Source: an uncultured Prevotellaceae bacterium (GTDB lineage Bacteria > Bacteroidota > Bacteroidia > Bacteroidales > UBA3663). Taken from it: DNA of 64,000 nt. The first letter of the stretch is position 1, and each line of letters begins with the position of its first letter. Of the stretch, positions 18,535 through 27,603 are shown piece by piece. A program made the translations under genes and the position numbers. Location: assembly GCA_900319235.1 (NCBI GenBank), contig ONNR01000022.1:19662-83661 (forward strand), read 5' to 3'. Below the pieces are notes generated by a model. It ran no database searches. It saw only the letters and a program-made list of their open reading frames with translations, and had not been told where the DNA came from.

Positions 18535-21242
18535 GAAAGTTACTCTTCACTTTCATCCTTCTTTTCTCGCTCTTCTCCTCCTCCATTTTTGCCCAAGTCA
18601 GCGATGCTTTCCAAGGCATTTTGCCAGTGACAGACCCGCAGATGAAGCAAAGTCTGAATGGAGTTTGGGACATCAAGGTGGTCGAAGGTATCACGGATGA
18701 TCTTTCCGTACCGACACTGGATGAAACGTGGAGCAAGATTGACGTACCTGGATGTTGGGAAGCTTATGGTCTTTGCAAACCCACCTACCATCACGCCGAT
18801 TCGCTGACCGGCTATTATCGCACGGCTTTCAGCATCCCCGATGCATGGAAAGGTCAACGCATCGTGCTTCGCTTCGACGGTGTGCTCTATGGCTACGACC
18901 TTTGGATCAATGGCAGGCAGGCGGGTTCCTGGCGATCGGGCTACAACACGGCGCTCTTCGACATCACGCCCTATTTGAACAAGAAGACCACAGAGCAGCA
19001 ACTTGCTATGCGTGTCATCACCGTGTTCCCTGGCAGCGACTTCGACTACAACGATGACTGGGCGCCGAGCGGCATCTTCCGCGACGTGACCCTGATGGCT
19101 GTCCCTCAGATTCACCTCAGCGACCTCACCATCCATGCCCATCTCAATGGCGAAGTCGAAATAGAGACCGAAGTTGCCAATGCAAGGAAGAGCTCTGTGG
19201 TCGAGCACGAGATTTTCGATGCCAATGGCCAAATGGTTGGGACTACCAAGGTGGAGAATCCCAGACTATGGACTGCCGAGACACCTTATTTATATATATT
19301 ACGTACAAAGGTGCTCGACAAAGGGAAACTGCTCCAGACCTTCGAGCACAAGTTCGGATTCCGCGAACTCACCATCGACGGCAATGTGCTGAAACTAAAC
19401 GGAAGACCCATCAAGCTGCGTGGTGTCACCACCCACAGCACTGACCCCAAGACCGTAAAGGTGATTGACGAGACCAGCATCCTACGTGATATGAAGCTGA
19501 TGAAGGAGGCTTCGATCAACTACATCCGCACCTCGCACTATCCCCGTGAACCGCGGTTCTACGAACTCGCCGACTCGTTGGGCTTCTACGTCATCGACGA
19601 AGTGCCCTTTGGCTATGGCGACAAGAACTTGTCAGATCCCTCCTTCTACCCCGTCCTCCAGCAACGTGCCCAAGCCACCATCCGACGAGACAAGAACCAT
19701 GCTTCGGTGCTCATCTGGAGTCTGGGCAACGAGAATCCCTTGACCGACATCTGCGTCCAACTCGGAGATTATGTGAAACGGGAACTCGACTCCGTCCGTC
19801 CAATCTGCTATCCCCAGGTGGGCAGTTATTTCCGTCGCTTCAACTATGACATCCCCAAGGTAGCTGACATATATGCGCCACACTATCCCTCGGTGTCGCA
19901 CGTAGCCGACTTCTTCCAGCGTAGCGACCGTCCTGTCATCTTCACCGAATATACCCACACCTTGGGCATCTCGTTCGAAGACCACGACAAGCGATGGGAA
20001 ATCATCGAGCGTACACCATGCATTGCAGGAGGCAGCGTCTGGGAATGGGTTGATCAAGGAATGCCTTTCAAGGATGCTTTGAAGGATCGGTACGGTTACG
20101 AGGAACGTGTCTTCACTTCACCCGAAGGCGGCTTTGAGATGTGCAGTAACCAGGGCACCGATGGCCTGCTCTATGCCGACCGCACTCCCCTACCCAATTA
20201 CTACGAACTGCAGCACAACTATGCCCGTGCCTTCGTGTCGGAAGTCAAAGGCGATGAACTTGGCATCGAGAATCGCTACGACTTCATCAACCTGAAGGAC
20301 AACGTCACCTTCCATTGGACGCTGACCAACAATCGTGACACGGTGATGCGTGGAGCCTTCAGTCCCGACTGCGAACCTCGTTCCTCGACGCGCTATCGAC
20401 TTACCCTCCCCCAGCAGAATGGACTATCGCTACTGCAGTTCGACATTGAAGATGCACAAGGCCACATCTTCCTGCATCAGAGTTTCGTACTCAACAAACC
20501 TTATCAGAAATGGGAGGGCAAGAGTGACCCGATGTCGCTGGTACAAAAGGCACCTATGGTTCGCGTAGGACGCAAGCCGACAATGTGCGAAATGCTGAAA
20601 CTAAAAGATCGCCGCATCGAGAAGTATCTGCAACCATTGGACAATCCTTACGTGAAGGCAGAGCTCAATACCGCCGATGAGGGCAATGGCATCAAGGTAG
20701 ATTATTCGCTCACTCCCGACACATCCGACACGTTCCTCTCCGAACTGGGTATTGCCTTCCTGCTCGATGAGCGCCTGGATCGTGTACAGTGGATAGGACA
20801 AGGGCCCCTCCCCTCCTATCCTGGACGTGACAAGGCCAACCGTTATGGCTTCTGGGCAAAACAAATGGACGACCTCTACTTCGAAGGTAACCGCATGGGT
20901 GTAGATGCAGCCTTTGTGTGTGACGAAGAAGGCAACGGCCTGCTCGTTGCTGGCGAAGGATTGAATCTCAATTTCGAACAGACCGACCGCGGCATCGTCC
21001 TTACTGTCAATGCTGCCGTTTCTGGACAAGGGCCTAAGTCTTCTGTTACCGAATACCCCGTGATTGCCAAAAAAGTTGGCAGAGTCGGTGGCACCTTCTT
21101 CCTTTATCGAATCGACAAGGAGCAATTCTCGGAGAAACTGCACAAGTGGTTTATCAACCCTTCTGACTTTCCCGAACCGCTCCACCCCTTCCTGACCCAG
21201 TATGATACTTACTTGATGCATTTCGACTGTATCAGCCAATAA
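18531..21242 (+). CDS. Secreted GH2 beta-galactosidase-like enzyme
   Basis: GH2 glycosidase of 903 residues with a signal peptide (FTFILLFSLFSSSIFA), jelly-roll domain (SLNGVWDI, GYYRTAF), Ig-like domain and TIM barrel. The acid/base is Glu about 401 in WSLGNEN and the nucleophile Glu about 473 in IFTEYTH. A C-terminal small-chain-type domain with WIGQGPLPSYPGR resembles the LacZ beta-sandwich (WYGLGP), which favours beta-galactosidase-type activity. Its ATG overlaps the stop of the DUF362 fusion gene (ATGA), so it is the last gene of the susC operon and is followed by a terminator at 21257. It probably removes galactose-containing side chains of RG-I. Confidence 0.88.
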   Translation: MRKLLFTFILLFSLFSSSIFAQVSDAFQGILPVTDPQMKQSLNGVWDIKVVEGITDDLSVPTLDETWSKIDVPGCWEAYGLCKPTYHHADSLTGYYRTAFSIPDAWKGQRIVLRFDGVLYGYDLWINGRQAGSWRSGYNTALFDITPYLNKKTTEQQLAMRVITVFPGSDFDYNDDWAPSGIFRDVTLMAVPQIHLSDLTIHAHLNGEVEIETEVANARKSSVVEHEIFDANGQMVGTTKVENPRLWTAETPYLYILRTKVLDKGKLLQTFEHKFGFRELTIDGNVLKLNGRPIKLRGVTTHSTDPKTVKVIDETSILRDMKLMKEASINYIRTSHYPREPRFYELADSLGFYVIDEVPFGYGDKNLSDPSFYPVLQQRAQATIRRDKNHASVLIWSLGNENPLTDICVQLGDYVKRELDSVRPICYPQVGSYFRRFNYDIPKVADIYAPHYPSVSHVADFFQRSDRPVIFTEYTHTLGISFEDHDKRWEIIERTPCIAGGSVWEWVDQGMPFKDALKDRYGYEERVFTSPEGGFEMCSNQGTDGLLYADRTPLPNYYELQHNYARAFVSEVKGDELGIENRYDFINLKDNVTFHWTLTNNRDTVMRGAFSPDCEPRSSTRYRLTLPQQNGLSLLQFDIEDAQGHIFLHQSFVLNKPYQKWEGKSDPMSLVQKAPMVRVGRKPTMCEMLKLKDRRIEKYLQPLDNPYVKAELNTADEGNGIKVDYSLTPDTSDTFLSELGIAFLLDERLDRVQWIGQGPLPSYPGRDKANRYGFWAKQMDDLYFEGNRMGVDAAFVCDEEGNGLLVAGEGLNLNFEQTDRGIVLTVNAAVSGQGPKSSVTEYPVIAKKVGRVGGTFFLYRIDKEQFSEKLHKWFINPSDFPEPLHPFLTQYDTYLMHFDCISQ

Positions 21243-21256
21243 TGGAAATGTTTATT

Positions 21257-21300
21257 AGTCCTATTGAACCTGCTAAATGGTTTGATAGGACTTTTTTTTT
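21257..21300 (+). terminator. Terminator of the susC operon
   Basis: Stem AGTCCTAT with ATAGGACT (inner AACC/GGTT), followed directly by a run of T. Confidence 0.85.
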
Positions 21301-21310
21301 GCAAAAAAAC

Positions 21311-21341
21311 TTGTATATCTCAAGATTTTTCCCGAACTTTG
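21311..21341 (+). promoter_or_regulatory. Probable promoter of the DUF3089 gene
   Basis: TTG (21311), 20 nt, then GAACTTTG (21334-21341), which departs from TAnnTTTG at the first base only. Confidence 0.45.
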
Positions 21342-21378
21342 CAGCGTTTATTTGAAAACTCGAACTACGGCTATAATC

Positions 21379-22374
21379 ATGAAGCAAATTAAATTATGGA
21401 TCATTGCTGCAATCCTCTTGTCATACAGCGTTCCTACTATCATCTCCTGCAAATCAAATCGGCATCGGATTGTAGCGACCTCCTCTGAGGTGGAATATGT
21501 TCCACAAGCACCTAACTATGCCGATACGACGATGTGGATAACGGCAGATGGTGATCCCGACGGAACGGGAGCCGACGTCTTCTACATCGTATCAACCTGG
21601 GAAAAGGACTGGCAGACCGACGACGGGCAAGTCAGCCATTACGCCGACGTGTGGAACCCTAACCACCGCAGGCATATGGGCATCGAAATCAACGGAGTGG
21701 CAGAATATATGTCACGCGGCAATCGTTTCTATGCTCCTTTCTACCGACATTCAACCATTGACGGATTTGTAACGATGAACGAAGACACCATCCGTCGTCG
21801 CACACGTCTTTCGATGCACGATGTATGCGAAGCCTTCGACCACTTCCAGCAAAAGAGAGACAAGAGCCGTCCGTTCATCCTCGCGGGCTTCAGCCAAGGA
21901 GGCATGGCTGTGGTGGAATTGTTGAAGCATATCGATGACAAGACATACAGACAACTGGCAGCCGCCTACATTCTGGGCTATAAGGTCAGTCCCGAAGATA
22001 CCCTCACCTGTCCCTATATTCGTCCTGCCAAGGGTGAAGCCGATACTGGTGTTGCCATCTGCTACAACACCGTGAAGGACGTGAAATATGTGAATCCCGT
22101 TATCGCAGCCACATGCATCGGTATCAATCCCGTAAACTGGCGTACCGATGACACCCCAGCGCAGTTACACGACACCATCACCGTGACACTCTCGCCTGAT
22201 TATCACGTCCTCGTCGTTGAGGGATATCCCGGTTCGGAATACCGCCCCTACAAGAACTTCATCAACGTAGGCGACATCCACAGTTGCGAACCCTGGCTCT
22301 ACAAGGAATGCCTCGAAAAGAACTTCGCCGTTCGCACCCGTGCCTGGAGAGAAAAAATCAGCATTTCACAATAA
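21379..22374 (+). CDS. DUF3089 family alpha/beta-hydrolase-like lipoprotein
   Basis: Predicted lipase/esterase-like lipoprotein, 331 residues from the ATG at 21379. This start puts a lipobox (TIISC) after a hydrophobic segment; the upstream in-frame start at 21352 overlaps the promoter. The nucleophile elbow GFSQGG is intact, preceded by YAPFYRHSTIDG and followed by YILGYKVSPEDT, a pattern of DUF3089 proteins. A late His in NVGDIHSCE could complete the triad. It has its own promoter and is not part of the pectin operon. The substrate is unknown. Confidence 0.75.
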   Translation: MKQIKLWIIAAILLSYSVPTIISCKSNRHRIVATSSEVEYVPQAPNYADTTMWITADGDPDGTGADVFYIVSTWEKDWQTDDGQVSHYADVWNPNHRRHMGIEINGVAEYMSRGNRFYAPFYRHSTIDGFVTMNEDTIRRRTRLSMHDVCEAFDHFQQKRDKSRPFILAGFSQGGMAVVELLKHIDDKTYRQLAAAYILGYKVSPEDTLTCPYIRPAKGEADTGVAICYNTVKDVKYVNPVIAATCIGINPVNWRTDDTPAQLHDTITVTLSPDYHVLVVEGYPGSEYRPYKNFINVGDIHSCEPWLYKECLEKNFAVRTRAWREKISISQ

Positions 22375-22466
22375 ATAATATTTTTTTTGAAAAAAGTTCA
22401 TTTTTCGTGTAGTTTTTAGCCCGACGTTGCGTCTAATGGGTGAAAATCAAAATCTACAGAACGACA

Positions 22467-22946
22467 ATGACAACATTAGAAACCGCATTTACGCAAACCG
22501 TAGCCCAGCACAAGAGTACCATCTTCACTGTGTGCTACATGTTCTCACAGGATGCCGATGAAGTGGACGACCTGTTTCAGGAGGTTCTCGTGAACCTTTG
22601 GAACGGATTCGAGGGCTTCGAGCATCGCAGCGACATCAAGACGTGGATCTACCGCGTTGCTCTCAACACCTGCATCTCAATCGACAGGAAGAAGCGACGC
22701 AACGAAACCGTCCGCCTGACCATGGACATCGATCTCTTCGAAGATCGTGACGAAGACACCCAGCAAGTAAGTATGCTTCACAAACGCATCTCACTGCTCA
22801 AGCCCTTCGATCGTGCGATTGTCCTGCTCTGGCTCGAAGACCTCAGCTACGAAGAGATTGCGCAAATCGTGGGTATCTCAGCCAAAAATGTCAGCGTCCG
22901 ACTGTACAGGATCAAAGAACAACTCAAGCAAATGTCAAACAATTAA
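22467..22946 (+). CDS. ECF-type RNA polymerase sigma factor
   Basis: Small sigma-70 family factor of the extracytoplasmic function group, 159 residues. Region 2 has DEVDDLFQEVLVNLW and TWIYRVALNTCI; region 4 is LEDLSYEEIAQIVGISAKNVSVRLYRIK. The ATG at 22467 gives the usual length, while the GTG at 22440 would add nine residues without homology. It is followed 13 nt later by a small membrane protein, which might control it, although that protein shows no recognisable anti-sigma motif. No TAnnTTTG box lies upstream, which fits autoregulation from an ECF-dependent promoter. Confidence 0.92.
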   Translation: MTTLETAFTQTVAQHKSTIFTVCYMFSQDADEVDDLFQEVLVNLWNGFEGFEHRSDIKTWIYRVALNTCISIDRKKRRNETVRLTMDIDLFEDRDEDTQQVSMLHKRISLLKPFDRAIVLLWLEDLSYEEIAQIVGISAKNVSVRLYRIKEQLKQMSNN

Positions 22947-22959
22947 AACTACACCCATT

Positions 22960-23544
22960 ATGAGCGAATTTGAAATGAACGAGATGCGTCAGCAGATGAA
23001 CATCCTCAAGAAGAAACTGGAACAGCAGGAAATCGTGAATGAAAAGCTTATCCGCCAGTCGATGCGCAAGAATATGCGGAGCATCAACCGCCGCAACTTT
23101 ATCCTCACGGCAATCGCCATCCTGATGGTTCCCTACAGTTACTGGGTATTCTACAAGATGGTAGGATTCTCGATGGCCTTCTGGATTGGCACCAGCATCT
23201 TTATGCTGATCTGCGCAGGAGCCAACATCTGGAACAACCGCAATTTGAACAGTTCCAGCCTGATGAGCGGTGACCTGCTCGAAGCCAGGAAAAATGTGGC
23301 TCGTGCCAAGAAGTTCGACACCCAATGGCTCCTCTTCGGCATCCCTGCCGTACTGCTTTGGCTTGCCTGGTTTGTCTATGAGGTATATCGTGTCAACGGA
23401 CCCGACGATATGATGCCTCTGTTGTTGGGAGGAGGTTTTGGTGGCGTCATCGGCCTCATCTGCGGCTTCCGAATCTACTACAAGACCCAGCGACAGTATC
23501 AGGAAATCATCGACCAGATTGAGGACTTGACAAATAACAATTAA
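22960..23544 (+). CDS. Four-helix membrane protein paired with the ECF sigma factor
   Basis: Unrecognised 194-residue inner-membrane protein. The ATG at 22960 is chosen over an earlier in-frame ATG buried inside the sigma gene. An N-terminal charged coiled-coil segment (MNEMRQQMNILKKKLEQQE) precedes four hydrophobic helices near residues 47-68, 70-92, 125-145 and 155-177. A cytoplasmic tail rich in Gln/Asp follows. The gene lies 13 nt after the sigma gene, so the two are co-transcribed. The arrangement suggests that it senses or restrains the sigma factor, but it lacks a zinc-binding anti-sigma motif, so this is inference only. Confidence 0.75.
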   Translation: MSEFEMNEMRQQMNILKKKLEQQEIVNEKLIRQSMRKNMRSINRRNFILTAIAILMVPYSYWVFYKMVGFSMAFWIGTSIFMLICAGANIWNNRNLNSSSLMSGDLLEARKNVARAKKFDTQWLLFGIPAVLLWLAWFVYEVYRVNGPDDMMPLLLGGGFGGVIGLICGFRIYYKTQRQYQEIIDQIEDLTNNN

Positions 23545-23596
23545 TAATTAACAATTAATAATTGGCAATTAATAATTGGCAATTACTAATTGGGGT
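23543..23596. repeat. A/T-rich short tandem repeat
   Basis: Runs of AATTAATAATT and AATAATTGGCAATT units immediately after the membrane-protein stop codon. No coding capacity. Confidence 0.7.
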
Positions 23597-23617
23597 CTAT
23601 TGACCAACGGAGTTGAT

Positions 23618-23656
23618 AAAGCGTGCCAAATCTTTGCGGATTGACACGCTTTTTCG
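23618..23656 (+). terminator. Terminator of the sigma-factor operon
   Basis: Stem AAAGCGTGCCAA with TTGACACGCTTT (one mismatch), followed by T-rich sequence. Confidence 0.75.
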
Positions 23657-23698
23657 ATTTAATTTCCTTTTCAAATCTTCATTTTCAACTTTTTTTCG

Positions 23699-23706
23699 TA
23701 ACTTTG
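23699..23706 (+). promoter_or_regulatory. Promoter -7 element of the HAD gene
   Basis: TAACTTTG followed by TACCC, 25 nt before the start codon. Confidence 0.65.
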
Positions 23707-23731
23707 TACCCTCATTTAAGGTATTATTCAG

Positions 23732-24382
23732 ATGAAAACTTTCAAAGCAGCACTTTTCGACCTCGATGGCACCCTCTTCGATACCGAAGGACAATACTCC
23801 ATCTTTTGGGGCAAGACCTGTCGCCGATTCCGCCCTGACATCGACCGTCTGGAGTACAAGATCAAGGGTATGACCCTGGTGCAAATCTACGATAAATATT
23901 TCCCCGACCCCAAAGTCCAGGCCATCATCACCGAAGGTCTGAACGAATGGGAAATGCAAATGCGCTACAATTGGATAGCCGGAGCCGAGGATTTTGTGAT
24001 GGACTGCAAGCGACATGGCGTGAAGTGTGCCATCGTCACCAGTTCGAACCAGATGAAGATGAAGGCTGTGGCTGCACAGTTACCACACTTTGATGCGCTC
24101 TTCGACCGCGTGCTGACCAGCGAAGACTTCTCGGCCTCCAAACCCGCCCCCGACTGCTATCTGCTGGGAGCCAAGGTCTTCGGACTGGACATTGACGACT
24201 GTGTGGTCTTCGAAGATGCCATCAACGGATTGCAAGCCGGCATGGCTTCGGGCATCTACACCATCGGCATCACCACCACCAATACTCCCGACGTAGTGGC
24301 ACAACTGAGCCATCACGTCATCAAGGACTTCACCGAACTTGATTACGACAAGGTCGTTTCGCTTCTTAGGGAGAAGAACTGA
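23732..24382 (+). CDS. HAD-superfamily phosphatase, beta-phosphoglucomutase-like
   Basis: Cytoplasmic hydrolase of 216 residues. HAD motif I is FDLDGTLFDTEG (nucleophile and acid Asp), motif II is IVTSSN, the motif III Lys is in SKPAPDCYL and motif IV is VVFEDAINGLQAG. The four-helix cap between motifs I and II is typical of subclass C1 sugar-phosphate phosphatases and beta-phosphoglucomutases. It is transcribed from its own promoter, with a DUF4421 gene 24 nt downstream. The exact sugar phosphate is not predictable. Confidence 0.9.
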   Translation: MKTFKAALFDLDGTLFDTEGQYSIFWGKTCRRFRPDIDRLEYKIKGMTLVQIYDKYFPDPKVQAIITEGLNEWEMQMRYNWIAGAEDFVMDCKRHGVKCAIVTSSNQMKMKAVAAQLPHFDALFDRVLTSEDFSASKPAPDCYLLGAKVFGLDIDDCVVFEDAINGLQAGMASGIYTIGITTTNTPDVVAQLSHHVIKDFTELDYDKVVSLLREKN

Positions 24383-24406
24383 GCACCGACAAGCAAGTCC
24401 TCCACG

Positions 24407-25420
24407 ATGAAAGGTATAGGAAAATTCCTTTTCATATTCATAATAATATGCTGTGCCCCGATCCCCGTCGAGGCACAGTTCTGGCATCACATTGACAGCT
24501 TGCTCACTGTACGCCAGCAAAGGGTAAATACCGACACTGCCTTCGTGAGACTTCCTCGCCAAAACTGGATTGTAAAAGTACGCTATGATGGCTTCGGAAG
24601 CAACCTCAATATCCACAACTTGATGGAGGACAATGAGATGATGACCATCAAGATGAACTCTGCCCTACGTACTACAATAGGTCTCTCAGCTTCCTATAAA
24701 GGCATCGGTCTCACCATCTCGTTTGCCCCACGGCGTCTGTTCAACAAATCCTCCGACCAGGAATACAACATCAACTTCTACAATAACTGGTGGGGAGCCG
24801 ACGTGACATTCACCAACATCAGCGACTTCGATACTGACATCAAGATTGGGAAGATACGCTCCCGAGCCACAGTTGAGAGCACTCGCCTCTATGGTATGTC
24901 GGTCAATGCCTATTTTGTCTTCAATGGACGCAAATTCTCCTATCCTGCTGCGTTCAACAACACGATGATCCAGAAGCGTTCGGCTGGCAGCGTGATTGCC
25001 GCCGCCACATTCTACAACGGTCTGCTATCCAGCAAAATCAGTGATACGAAATACAACATACCCAACGAGCCCAGCATCACCATGAGGCATGCGGCAATAG
25101 GTGGAGGTTATGCCTACAACTACGTGACGAAATACCACTGGCTCCTGCACATTTCGGCACAACCTACTTTTATGATTTGGAAAAACTACACGCTGCGAGT
25201 GGAGAAGGACCCTGCAACAGGAGAAACAATCAGCAATCGTCTGCCTATTCAAAATGCACAACTATACTTCCTAAGCCGCGTGGGTGCCATCTATTCTCGC
25301 GGACACTATTACATTGGCCTTATGAGCGTGCTTCAAACTTACCGGGTCGGTAACAGTGATGAATTCTCCATCCAAAACACCTATTGGAAAAGCCGCATCT
25401 ATTATGGCGTGAGGTTCTGA
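24407..25420 (+). CDS. DUF4421 family predicted outer-membrane protein
   Basis: Exported 337-residue protein with a signal peptide (FLFIFIIICCAPIPVEA). It is rich in alternating aromatic and polar beta-strands (YKGIGLTISFAPR, INFYNNWWGADV, AIGGGYAYNYV) and ends in an aromatic residue (IYYGVRF), as outer-membrane beta-barrels do. The sequence pattern matches DUF4421, a Bacteroidetes family of unknown function. The gene lies 24 nt after the HAD gene and ends in a large inverted repeat that separates it from the convergent patatin gene. Confidence 0.7.
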   Translation: MKGIGKFLFIFIIICCAPIPVEAQFWHHIDSLLTVRQQRVNTDTAFVRLPRQNWIVKVRYDGFGSNLNIHNLMEDNEMMTIKMNSALRTTIGLSASYKGIGLTISFAPRRLFNKSSDQEYNINFYNNWWGADVTFTNISDFDTDIKIGKIRSRATVESTRLYGMSVNAYFVFNGRKFSYPAAFNNTMIQKRSAGSVIAAATFYNGLLSSKISDTKYNIPNEPSITMRHAAIGGGYAYNYVTKYHWLLHISAQPTFMIWKNYTLRVEKDPATGETISNRLPIQNAQLYFLSRVGAIYSRGHYYIGLMSVLQTYRVGNSDEFSIQNTYWKSRIYYGVRF

Positions 25421-25423
25421 GGA

Positions 25424-25507
25424 GACCCCCTCATTCCCCCTGCTTAGGGGGAGGACTTGCTCGTCGATCTTGATTCTTCCCCCTAAGCAGGGGGATTAGA
25501 GGGGGTC
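25424..25507. repeat. Large G/C-rich inverted repeat, probable bidirectional terminator
   Basis: Left arm 25424-25452 (GACCCCCTC, then CCCCCTGCTTAGGGGGA) and right arm 25478-25507 (TCCCCCTAAGCAGGGGG, then GAGGGGGTC) are near-perfect reverse complements around a 25-nt loop. It lies between two convergent genes. A related copy lies at 62923-63092. Confidence 0.9.
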
Positions 25508-26359
25508 TAGATACTCCCTAATCTTCGGCAACATCGCCTCACACACCCTACGCCCCTCGTCGTAAACCTTCTGCAACTTTTCGCGCTTCATCTCCACACG
25601 TCCCACATCGAGTTTTTCGGTGGGGGCGATGAGTAATGTCCTGCCTTGCTTTGCTTCGTTCATCACATAGTCGAGTTGTCCATTGTACATATCGGGACGC
25701 TTGAGCAGACACTCGTACACCTTGGGATAGTTCCGCGTGGCGAATTTCATCAAGCCAAGATGTTTGGTAAGCGTCTTGCGATAGCCCAAAGGCTGGGTCA
25801 AGATCGTGACAGTGCGTTCATACCCGCGCTCTTGCATAAACTTGAGAGGTATGGAATCAGTAAGTCCACCATCCAAAAGCACCTGGCCATCCACGTGCAC
25901 TGGCTGTGCGACCAAGGGAAGTGATGCCGACGCACGAATCCACTCCAACTCGTCATAATCAACATGATCCATGACGTGATAGACTGGTTTGCCCGCAAGT
26001 ATATCGGTACAAACCAAGATGAACTCCATTGGGTTATTCGCAAAAGCCTCTCCATCGAAGATATCTATCTTGCAAGGCACTGTGTGGTAGCAGAACTCTG
26101 CATTGAACAAGTTACCTGTAAAGATTAGCGAACGCATACTCATATAACGCTTGTCGCCCGCCATCAGCAGGTTGTAACGGAGGGCACGACCGCGCTGACC
26201 CGACTTTATATTGACGCCAAAAGCGGCTCCAGCCGACACACCTACTGCGCCATCGAAAGTGATGCCGTTGTCCATCATGACGTCAAGTACACCGCATGTA
26301 AACATACCTCGCAAGCCGCCGCCTTCGAGCACAAGACCAGTTTTTGATGTTTCTTTCAT
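25496..26359 (-). CDS. Patatin-like phospholipase
   Basis: Patatin-family lipid acyl hydrolase, 287 residues, without a signal peptide. The oxyanion loop EGGGLRG is at residues 12-18, the nucleophile Ser about 42 is in GVSAGA, and the catalytic Asp is in LLDGGLTDSIPL. The C-terminal part follows the short bacterial YjjU-type patatins. The start codon lies only 4 nt after a perfect -7 box (TATCTTTG), so the mRNA is probably leaderless or nearly so. The 3' end runs into the large inverted repeat shared with the convergent DUF4421 gene. Confidence 0.9.
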   Translation of the reverse strand: MKETSKTGLVLEGGGLRGMFTCGVLDVMMDNGITFDGAVGVSAGAAFGVNIKSGQRGRALRYNLLMAGDKRYMSMRSLIFTGNLFNAEFCYHTVPCKIDIFDGEAFANNPMEFILVCTDILAGKPVYHVMDHVDYDELEWIRASASLPLVAQPVHVDGQVLLDGGLTDSIPLKFMQERGYERTVTILTQPLGYRKTLTKHLGLMKFATRNYPKVYECLLKRPDMYNGQLDYVMNEAKQGRTLLIAPTEKLDVGRVEMKREKLQKVYDEGRRVCEAMLPKIREYLDPL

Positions 26360-26363
26360 ACCG

Positions 26364-26371
26364 CAAAGATA
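26364..26371 (-). promoter_or_regulatory. Promoter of the patatin gene, close to the start codon
   Basis: Minus-strand TATCTTTG, then CGGT, then the ATG. The expected transcription start falls on or next to the start codon. Confidence 0.7.
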
Positions 26372-26432
26372 AAAACGAAAATTTTTTTTTGAAAAAAATG
26401 CCTAAAAATTTGGTGCTTTCAGATAAAAACTT

Positions 26433-26440
26433 TATCTTTG
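26433..26440 (+). promoter_or_regulatory. Promoter -7 element of the acid-sugar operon
   Basis: TATCTTTG about 103 nt before the aldolase start, divergent from the patatin promoter. The leader is A/T-rich with no evident riboswitch. Confidence 0.65.
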
Positions 26441-26543
26441 CCCCGCAAAAGTGCCTTTTTTGTTGACTCAAGTTGACAAAACAATTTGCAAATAATAATT
26501 ATAAATTAACAATTTCAACATAGAAAAATCTGTAATTTTTGGA

Positions 26544-27446
26544 ATGAATAAGAAGAAATATTGCGGCGTAGTTGTCCCAATGGTCACTCCCGTCACTCCC
26601 GAAGGCAAGATTGACACTGCTGCTGTCGGTCGTATCATTGATAGTTTTGTCAAGAACAATGTCAGCCCACTGCTGATGGGCACCACAGGCGAAGGCAATT
26701 CTGTAAGTCAGGCCGAGGCACGACTGTTGGTCGAAACTGCAGTGAAAGCTGCAGACGGCAAAGTGACCGTCTATGCCGGTCTGACAGGCAACTGCATCAG
26801 CGAACAGCGCGCCCAAGTGGACGCCTTTACTGCCCTTGGTGCCGATGTCATCGTGGCAACGCTTCCAAGTTATTATGCCCTGACACCCGAACAGATGGAG
26901 AATTATTACCGACAGTTGGCCGACTATTCAAAGGCTCCGGTGATGCTCTACAACATCTACGCTACCACCCATATGAGCATTCCGGTGGATGTCATCAAGC
27001 GACTTGCCGACCATCCCAACATCGTGGGACTGAAAGACTCCGAACGCGATCTGGAACGCATGCAGCTCTGTATTTCATTTGCTCAGCATCGTGAGGACTT
27101 CAGTTATTTCTGCGGATGGGCAGCACAATCGTTCTATTCACTCTCTTTGGGCGGAGATGGCATCGTACCATCCACAGGCAACTTTACACCTGGCATGTTC
27201 CGCAAACTCTACGAATCTGCTTCATCAGGCGACCTTGCTACTGCCCAGCAGTTGCAGGTGAACACCAACGACATTGCAAAAATCTATCAGGCAGGACGTA
27301 CCTTGGGCCAATCACTCACTGCTCTCAAGGTGATGATGCAGACCGATGGTCTCTGTTCTCCCGATGTCCTTTCCCCTCTCACCCGACTGAGTGAAGAAGA
27401 GGAAAAGGAAATCGCAATGAAAGCGCGAGGCGTGGTACACTATTAA
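26544..27446 (+). CDS. DapA/NanA family aldolase or dehydratase
   Basis: Class I (Schiff-base) lyase of the dihydrodipicolinate synthase/N-acetylneuraminate lyase superfamily, 300 residues, TIM barrel. It shows GTTGEGNSVS, the catalytic Tyr in MLYNIYATT and the Schiff-base Lys in VGLKDSERD. Superfamily members act on 2-keto-3-deoxy sugar acids, sialic acid, 4-hydroxy-2-oxo acids or aspartate semialdehyde. The motif set does not fix the substrate, but the gene heads an operon with a sodium symporter, an alcohol dehydrogenase, PdxA2 and an acid-sugar kinase. That context favours retro-aldol cleavage of a sugar acid to pyruvate and an aldehyde over lysine biosynthesis. Confidence 0.88.
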   Translation: MNKKKYCGVVVPMVTPVTPEGKIDTAAVGRIIDSFVKNNVSPLLMGTTGEGNSVSQAEARLLVETAVKAADGKVTVYAGLTGNCISEQRAQVDAFTALGADVIVATLPSYYALTPEQMENYYRQLADYSKAPVMLYNIYATTHMSIPVDVIKRLADHPNIVGLKDSERDLERMQLCISFAQHREDFSYFCGWAAQSFYSLSLGGDGIVPSTGNFTPGMFRKLYESASSGDLATAQQLQVNTNDIAKIYQAGRTLGQSLTALKVMMQTDGLCSPDVLSPLTRLSEEEEKEIAMKARGVVHY

Positions 27447-27447
27447 A

Positions 27448-27593
27448 GTTTAGAAAAGTTCGAAAGGTTAAGAAAGGTTGTTACGCTTCGCTCCACGCGA
27501 GCAGAGCTCGGAGCGAAAGGTTGTTAGTCCGAACACCTCTTCACTCCTCTTAACACCTCGAACCCCTCAAACCTTTCGAACTCCTCCTAACCC
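27448..27593. repeat. Inverted 9-bp repeat clusters around a hairpin before the symporter gene
   Basis: Forward units (AGTTTAGAA, AAGTTCGAA, AGGTTAAGA) at 27448-27480 and reverse-oriented units (TCGAACCCC, TCAAACCTT, TCGAACTCC) at 27558-27593 flank a hairpin with the perfect stem TTCGCTCC (27487) / GGAGCGAA (27510). The block fills the 157-nt gap between the aldolase and symporter genes. Confidence 0.75.
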
Positions 27594-27603
27594 CTCACTT
27601 CCC

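Noticed and set aside
22602..22625. Additional 9-bp repeat copy in the sigma-factor gene (GGATTCGAG, GGCTTCGAG)
   Set aside because: Only two degenerate units, in a region where Gly-Phe-like residues are common in ECF factors; likely coincidence.
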